A stretch of 64,000 nt of DNA from NCBI GenBank assembly GCA_037367405.1, contig JAZKJV010002617.1, forward strand, positions 639,450 to 703,449. Direction: 5' to 3'. The notes beneath the pieces are model-generated. The model had not been told where the DNA came from. It did no database searches and saw nothing but the letters and a program-made list of their open reading frames with translations. The position numbers were made by a program, and so were the translations under genes. The stretch's first letter is position 1, and each line of letters opens with the position of its first letter. This DNA is from Ottelia alismoides (Eukaryota; Streptophyta; Magnoliopsida; Alismatales; Hydrocharitaceae). Below are positions 57,283 through 64,000 of the stretch, piece by piece.

Positions 57283-59241
57283 GTATGGTGAGAGAAGCTA
57301 ACCAAATCTTTGTCACCTTAGTTCTGAAAGCGATCCTCTTCTTCCTTGGGTGATTTTAGACCTATTTCTCGTTGCAATGTCATTTACAATATTTTTGCAA
57401 AGATGCTTGTGAATAGGCTCGCTGAAGTTCTACCACATCTAATCTCTTTAAATCAGATGGCTTTTCGTCAAGGGTGAGCATTGGGAATTGTATCAGTTTA
57501 GCACAAGAGTTGGCGTTCAACTTTGAGCGTAGAGCTGGGCCCAAGTGCTCATGTGTTAAGATTGTCTTATCAAAAGCTTATGATTTCGTAAACCACTGTT
57601 TCATACTAGACCAACTCTTTGATATGGTTTTTGGTAAGAGACTTGTGTAACCTGGATCTGCTCTTGCATATCTACAGTCTCATTCTCGATTTTTGTTAAT
57701 GGGGTACCTTTGGTATGTTGAAGGGCAGGAGGAGTCGTCTCTTTACTATTGTTATGGATCGCTTTCTGGGCTTATGGACTTGGAGGTTGAAAGGAGGGAG
57801 TTTCTACTTTGGGAAGAGGTCCAGTTGTGGCACCATCGCATCTTATTTATGCATACGATATGTTATTCTTTTATTGTTGCTCCCATAGACCGCTTAACTC
57901 CATACGAAGGATCCTGGAAAACTTCCATGAGATCTCGGGCCTTAAGATAAATGCGAGAAAAAGTCATTTATTCTGCTGCAACAATGCTAAGGGAGAGTTT
58001 CCTTACAACATGTTTGTTGGTCTACCAGGACAATCCTTGCCCACTACCTATCTTGGCATCCCATTGAGGCATTCATATGGTGGGAGTAGAGCCATTCATG
58101 CACTGGAAGATAAAATTAGAGAATACCTATGTGGCTGGAATTCATAGAACCTCTACATAGCATGATGGATTCAACTCCTAAACTCTGTCATCAACAACAT
58201 CCTATTATAGTGGACTGAAGGTACTATTATACCTAAAGCTGATATTAAGCACATCTCAACTACGTGTGCTAATTTTTTATGGGGCTATAAGAAACACGAA
58301 ATCGCATGAGAAAAAGTTTGCCTTCCTAAAGAAGAAAGAGGAATGGGGTTGTCTTCCCTTACATATCTTACAAAGGCATCAACCTTAATGTGGACTTGGA
58401 GGCTCCTCACATTAAATCAGTCACTCTGGACTTCCTACATGAATAACAAATGCATCCATTCGACCAACTTCTGAGATGCCCAAGTTAAGACCATTGCCTC
58501 CCCTATTTGGACACGGTTGTTGCGTCTACAACCTGCATACAAGTATTGGAGGGATAATACCCATTTTTCTTGGCTCCCTAGAGCAGTGAGGTACTCCTTC
58601 CAATCAGCATTTGATATAGTACATTGCAAAGCACCAGTGGTAGGTTGGTGGAAAGAATTATGGTTCAACAAAGCAACCCCAAAGAACTCCTGTTGCTTAT
58701 GCAGAGTAGTACGAGGCAAGCTCCCTATTAGGGATCAATTGTTAGATATGGCATTACTCGGGTCGGGGAATGTATCCTTTGTGAGTCCCCTTTAGAGTCT
58801 GTTGATCATAATTTTTGGGAGTGCCCTTATGCTTCCCAAGTCTAGTCAGGGGTTTGCCACTCGCTTCAGATACCTCGTGCACCGATTGATCTTCATTTGT
58901 TGGATTCTCTTGGGTGGGTGTAGAGACTACATGGTAACAATACTCCTGGAGGGAAGAGATTGAAGATAGAACTCGTCGCTATTTTTTGGTGAATTTAGAA
59001 GGAGAGAAACCAAAGTTGGATGGGCTCTGGAGCCAATAATATAGAACTCCTCGCTGATCTCTTGGGGTGTATCTACAATGAACATTTAAATCTCAACTCT
59101 AGTTGTGTTGAAGCCTTTGTTTTGTGTTTTTATATGTCAATGGATGATCTACTTAGTGTCTGGTACAAATAAACATGTAACGTCATGGAAGCCTTTTTTG
59201 TTTGTGCAGGTTTAATATAGTTACATTTACCACTCAAAAAA
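57283..59241 (+). pseudogene. L1-type LINE remnant (reverse transcriptase and zf-RVT)
   Basis: On the plus strand, near 57360-57475 the reverse transcriptase phrase DFRPISRCNVIY...FAKMLVNRLAEVL is recognisable. 57809-58147 gives AYDMLFFYCC, where the family has a FADD-type active site, then ISGLKINARKSHLFC and TTYLGIPLRH. 58517-58795 includes the zf-RVT end (CCLCRVVRGKLPIRDQL). There are many stops and shifts. The element ends in an A-run at 59235-59241, exactly where the next LTR begins. The 5' end is not defined. Confidence 0.85.
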
Positions 59242-61803
59242 TGTAACGGCTGATTTTTCCCAGCCCATATTTCCTTTTTTTCCCATTTGTTTTCCAGCCA
59301 TAGTTGCCTTGTATTTCTCCAATTAAGAGATGTAATTTATTTCTAAAAATTAATGGTATTAGTATCCCATTAATTGGCCTTGTTGGAGGCATAAAATCCC
59401 AAGGGATTCCCCTAGCCGTCACTTGTTTTTCAAAGAGAGAGAAGGAGAGAGAGTAAAGGCTAGAGAGAGAGAGAGAGAGATCTCACCGAGAAGTGTTCTC
59501 GTCGCAGAGAACGTCGGCGTCGTCTTGGTGGAGGAGAACGTGGGTTCGGGAGCAAGAAGAAGGCATATCAATCCGGTAGATACGAATCCGTCAACTTGAG
59601 GTATGTGTCGAACCACTAGGACTCGTATCATATGGTAATACCTTAAATCGAATATATATTATTTCCAAAGTTTATTCTTGATAGATGTGTATATATCGGC
59701 TTAAGACTACTAAATAAATGCGAGTTGAGTTCCTAGGTTAATATGTATACGCAATGAGTTGTTAAAAAAAAGGACATAGGATTGTATGTGTCGAACCCAT
59801 AGGATTATTTTCGATGAACCGAGTTGTGTCTTTAGATCATAATTATGATACATATTTCTGCACGGCATCAGCATTCCTTTACGTATATCATTGTTCTATA
59901 TTAGTAACTGCAAGGAAAAAAAGAAATGTGCATCTTCATGTTGTCTAGAAGCATTACTTGATCGAATATCAAAGAATTTGTATATTATAATTATCCACCG
60001 AAAGTAGTTATGTTCACGTCCAGAAGCTCATATATGAAGTTAAATGTTCGTGGGTGACTAGTTTCATGTTTTAATTGCAAAATAGAGTTATTTTTAGTCA
60101 ATAGGTTTGTATAAAAATAAAATATGAATTTTGAGGATCTGGAGTACTCGTATGGTAAGCACAAAGCAGCACAACAAATTAAGAATAAGGAAAGTCTTAA
60201 TATTATTAACATATGGTACTAATACGTTCACAATGCCATTAATTTACATATGATTTATAATGAATGTATCCCTCAGTAAATAAAAAAAGAATGGTATTGA
60301 TATCCCGAATTATCTTGTTTCTAATTCCAGTGGTTATTGCAGAATATTAGAATATCCCAAGTACGTTTCATTTGGTTTCTTTTTCTTAGTTGCAATTGTC
60401 CGCCTATTTAGTCCTTATATAATACTAAGTTAATAATAAATGTTGTTATCATTCACGGGTACTCAGTCTATTTATCAATGCTACGGAACAAATTATAGCC
60501 GATGTTAAGGGGTTTCTTGTAAGGGAAAAAATCTGTATGATGGATAATCGTATTAAAAGAAAGTATTAAGAGTGTCATTCAACAAACCAAGTCTCCGAGT
60601 ATGGGTGATGTAAATAAGTTCTGTAATAGGACATGCACAACTCAGTTTTTAAGTCATATACGTTTGACATCTAATTTGAAGTTACTCAAGGAAATGATAA
60701 TAAAATAATGGGAACTTATTAACATGTGTAATGAAATGATAACGATAAGCGGAGCTAAGTGCTACACCCAATGGTGGGAGCCACCTCTAGAGTCCAATTA
60801 TCGTAGGCCTAAAGGGGCCAACGCCTTCCGGGGGCGTACGGTTTAAAGAACCGATTGAGGCAAAAGATAAGTCCTCTACAGTTGTAGCTACACTGTCATG
60901 TATGTCATGAACCGCTTGTGCCAGCGGAAAAGCCACCAAAGCCAGCAAAGCCACCAAAACCATTAAGAAGTAACAATTAAGACAACTTTAATCACTAAAC
61001 AAACCAATGGTATGTGTACAGTCTCTGAAATTGCTAAGGCATATATGTGCAACTATGGCCAAGTAATGGCATTATGCAAGTGTTATGATTGTTCTGGGGC
61101 ATATATGCAACTACAGAAAAATTCTGAGGGTATAAGTGAAAATTATGGAAATGTTAAGGCGTGTATGCAAATATGGCAAACTTTATGGGTATATATGTAA
61201 TTATGGCTTTAACGAACGTCTTCACAAGGAATACCTTCCGTATGCATGTTTATGTGAAATTATGAGTCGCATAATGATAGTACATGAGAACAAGTTAGTA
61301 TCACATGCAATAAGATAATTATGCAAATTGTATAGTTATGTTGATAACTGATTGTATAGAAGAGGTTATGTTTTAAAGATGTAAAGTTAGCTTAGAGAGA
61401 CTTGTTTTTCCGCGCTAGTTGGCTTGACCCCAACTCGGCACATACTGAGCGTTAGGCTCATAACATGTGTTGTTGTTTTTTTTCAGGGGAACACGAGCAT
61501 TGAATTATTTCCAGTTTAAGGAGACTTATTGTCACGTGAAGTTGAACCGGTACAGACCATTATGGATTATTTACGGAAGGATGTCTTTATGCCCACTGGA
61601 ACATTGTTATGTTATTTTATTTCGTAGTTCATTTCGCATTTTCCTTGCTGGAATGTAATAATGAAACTCTATAGAGTAATGGACTTTTTTTTAAAATGAT
61701 TATTTTATCTGCTCATTGAATACCATGAAGATTCCGGTAACGGTTCGATCGGGTGACTCAATGTTTTATGCTTCTGTCGGTCAGCTCGACCCGTTCCGTT
61801 ACA
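59242..61803 (+). repeat. 5' LTR of the chimeric gypsy element
   Basis: It is a 2562-bp LTR. It includes a GA microsatellite (59463-59480) and, at 61000-61210, a degenerate array of 40-50-bp phrases (ggcatatatgtgcaact, ggcatatatgcaacta, ggcgtgtatgcaaatat, ggtatatatgtaattat). The frames 61012 and 61136 are read through this array and are not genes. Confidence 0.88.
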
Positions 61804-61805
61804 AA

Positions 61806-61817
61806 TGGTATCAGAGC
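61806..61817 (+). promoter_or_regulatory. Primer-binding site, initiator Met tRNA
   Basis: TGGTATCAGAGC two bases after the LTR end fixes the element's plus-strand direction. Confidence 0.95.
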
Positions 61818-61904
61818 TAGAGTTCCTCTGGGCATAAGATATCCACATTTTATAAGGATATAGATCTAGGCATTTAGAGTGAATTAGCCTCACACAGTAA
61901 CTCA

Positions 61905-62585
61905 TTGACGCTGTTGGATTTGATTCAGATGGACCCTCGTCGTGCAATCGAAGCCAACAGAGACCGTGAGTCGTCGACGAGACAGGAGACCATTGTGGAC
62001 ATGCAGAGGCAGATGCTAGAGCTGATGGCATTGATGGCTCAGCAGCAGCAGACCCGCCCATCAGGCTCTGGAGGACTTACTTTAAAAATATTCCTCCAAC
62101 ACGATCCACCGACCTTCAAAGGTGAGCATGAGCCAGAGAAAGCAGAACACTGGCTACGGGAGATGGAGATGGCTTTTGAAGCGACTGAGTGCTCGGAAGA
62201 AAAGAAATTTATTTTTGGTACTTTTCGTCTGCGAGATAGTGCTAAGGAGTGGTGGACTTCCTGTAAGGGAATTCACTTTTCTGAGACTTCAGCCATCAGC
62301 TGGGATGACTTTGTGGAGCGTTTTTCTGAGCGTTACATCTCTGAGCATGCTAGGGATGTTAAACGCCAGGAGTTCATAGATCTTCGCCAGGGTAGCATGA
62401 CGGTACACGAGTATGCTGCAAGATTTCAGGAACTGGAAAAATATGGCAAGGGAATCTGTGCAAATGAAAAGCAGCGAGCGAGGAAGTTTGTGGAAGGTTT
62501 GAATGGCGGTTTGAACCTTAGAGTACTCACTAGGGGTGAGCATGAGATGTACCCAGTTATCATCTTCGCTGATCTGACTGCTTGA
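61905..62585 (+). pseudogene. Chromovirus-type Gag, truncated
   Basis: The frame is 226 residues; the first or second Met (MDPRRAIEAN at 61929) is the likely start. Gln-rich and Met-rich helices come first, then the capsid core: DPPTFKGEHEPEKAEHWLREM, GTFRLRDSAKEWW, ISWDDFVERFSERYI and GSMTVHEYAARFQEL. It ends ADLTA-stop, right where pol-like sequence begins in another frame. The zinc knuckle and protease are missing, so the capsid would be incomplete. Confidence 0.9.
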
Positions 62586-63340
62586 AAAGAACCGCAAGGA
62601 GATAGGATGGAGTGTAGCCGATCTCCAGGGGATAAGTCCGGCCATGTGCTCCCACCATATCTATCTCGAAGAGGAGGCAAAGCTATCACGTGAGTTCCAG
62701 CGGCGGATGAACCCGAATCTTCGAGAGGTTGTCATGAAGGAGATCTCAAAATGGTGGAGCGTTGATTTTATCTACCCCATCTCCGACTCCAAGTGGGTCA
62801 GTCCATTGCATATGGTGCCCAATAAGAAGGGCATCACCACAGTTGTTACTGAGTATGGAGAGGAGATCGCTATCCGGGTACCCACTTCTTGGCGGGTCTG
62901 TGTAGACTATATACGATTGAACCAGGCCACCAAGAAGGATCATTTCCCCATGCCCTTTATTGATCAGATTATTGAGAGGCTGGCAGGAAAGAGCCATTAT
63001 TATTTCTTGGATGGGTACTCCGGCTATAATCAGGTGGCCATCGCGCCCGAGGACCAGGACAAGGCTACCTTCACCTGTCCCTTTGGGACATATGCTTTCA
63101 GACGCATGCCATTTGGGTTGTGCAACGCTCCGGCGACATTCCAGAGATGCATGCTGCCCATCTTTTTGGACATGGTGGGGGAGTGCTTGGAGGTCTTCAT
63201 TTATGATTTCTCGGTTTACGGTGACGGATTTGATTCTTGTCTTGACTGCATAGACCGAGCCCTTCAACGATGCATTGAGGTTTACCTTGTGTTGTCTTGG
63301 GAGAAGAGTCACTTCATGGTAACTGATAATCGCAGATTTC
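62581..63340 (+). pseudogene. Athila/Tat-type reverse transcriptase, partial
   Basis: The frame is open from 62581 (LEKNRKEIGWSVADLQG), so the ATG at 62644 is not a true start. Motifs follow: IYPISDSKWVSPLHMVP, VCVDYIRLNQATKKDHFPMPFID, YFLDGYSGYNQVAIAPED with the first catalytic Asp, FRRMPFGLCNAPATFQRCM, then EVFIYDFSVYG, where the family has M/IDDFSVYG, so the first Asp of the active-site pair is changed to Tyr. It ends VLSWEKSHFMV and then leaves the family. RNase H and integrase are absent. Confidence 0.92.
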
Positions 63341-64000
63341 AAGAGAGCCTAAATGGTGTCTCACACAAGGCGGAGACAACCGTCACTGTGGCGACTCTCA
63401 AATGAAACCTGTATTTAATCAACAATTAACCCACACTAAAGATCAACAATTAGAAATAATGTGGAGTTAAAATTTATTTTTAGTTCTGCACAAATGGTGT
63501 ATAGTGATAAGTATGCAGAGAGTTCGAACACAGGGAGCAAACAGGGGAATTCAAACAAATGTGCACAAGTGAATGTGAGTGTGAAGTGTCTACACTAAGC
63601 AATCAAACAATGAAATTTTGTGGGTTTTTAATTTTTAATTTTTTTAATTTTAATTTTAATTTTATTTTTAATTTTATTTTTAATTTTGTATTTTGATTTT
63701 TAATTTTCTGATTTTTATAATTTTATATTTTATATATTTTTTTCTTTTTAAATATTGGAATTTAAAAGCAATGTAATAAAAGACAAGATGAAATATTTAT
63801 AAAAATATGCAAAAATAACCAAAAATTCAGAAATAAAATGTTTTTGATATTTTTAGGATTTTTTTACTATTTTTGTGATTTTTGGGTATTTTTCAAGGTG
63901 TTTTTGGTATTTTTAAATACTGAAATAGAGCAAAACAGTGAAATGAGTGCTGGCTGTGAATGAAATGGCAGTTAAAAATAGCCAACATCAATCAAAATTA
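63341..64000 (+). repeat. Gypsy (Athila-like) 3' non-coding region
   Basis: From ggtgtctcacacaaggcgg (63355) it matches the reverse complement of about 7400-8395, where the same sequence follows an integrase. It ends in an AT-rich tract of tttaattttt phrases. There is no gene. Confidence 0.75.

Larger units (their letters stand above)
59242..64000 (+). mobile_element. Chimeric gypsy retrotransposon (continues beyond window)
   Basis: The 5' LTR is 59242-61803 (2562 bp; starts TGTAACGG, ends CCGTTACA). TGGTATCAGAGC (61806-61817) is the initiator-tRNA primer site. A chromovirus-type gag follows, cut at 62580 and joined to an Athila-type reverse transcriptase (62581-63337), which in turn is joined to the 3' non-coding region of the Athila-like family. 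The right LTR and target duplication are outside the window. Confidence 0.9.

Noticed and set aside
62644..63405. Start codon at 62644 for the reverse transcriptase
   Set aside because: The homology and open frame begin at 62581, upstream of this ATG, and a polyprotein fragment needs no own start.

Overview
The window is plant nuclear DNA made almost entirely of transposable elements in nested and abutting layers. The families seen are Ty1/copia and Ty3/gypsy LTR retrotransposons, L1-type LINEs, hAT transposons and Mutator-like elements that carry captured gene sequence. The relics of two host genes are GC-rich at third codon positions, which suggests a monocot, but this is an inference. I found no intact host gene, no tRNA or rRNA gene and no CRISPR array.

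Layout. 1-906 is the right part of a Mutator-like element with GC-rich cargo. 907-13281 and 23759-25978 hold two direct copies of a long gypsy-related non-coding repeat, an inverted related stretch (5736-8401) and a dead Athila/Tat-like gypsy pol (8402-9880). A copia-type LTR element of 10477 bp (13282-23758, TSD aacat) split the second repeat copy. 26748-27019 is a foldback element. 27020-28366 and 32787-33568 are the two halves of an old copia gag/protease remnant, split by a 4.4-kb hAT element (28367-32786). 33857-34530 is a degenerate tandem repeat. 34613-39064 is a copia element with almost identical 125-bp LTRs but a broken pol.

39205-48822 is a decayed OSCA/CSC1 (osmosensitive calcium channel, DUF221) gene. 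Its last intron holds a gag-only LTR element (43685-46925, TSD gctcc) and a 5'-truncated LINE (47083-48047, flanked by a 22-bp duplication). 49484-55293 is a nearly full-length L1-type LINE with ORF1 and ORF2. 55337-56617 is a Pack-MULE carrying PPR exons that resemble plastid pTAC2, bounded by a perfect 9-bp duplication. 56818-57225 is a small non-autonomous hAT element. 57283-59241 is a second LINE remnant. 59242-64000 is a gypsy element in which a chromovirus-type LTR and gag are joined directly to an Athila-type reverse transcriptase.

No genes work together as an operon or pathway. What the window records is the order of insertions, and target-site duplications, primer-binding sites and polypurine tracts read directly from the sequence fix most of it. 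The most unusual structure is a cluster of short perfect palindromes with a constant AATCACATT core inside both LTRs of the 10.5-kb copia element.
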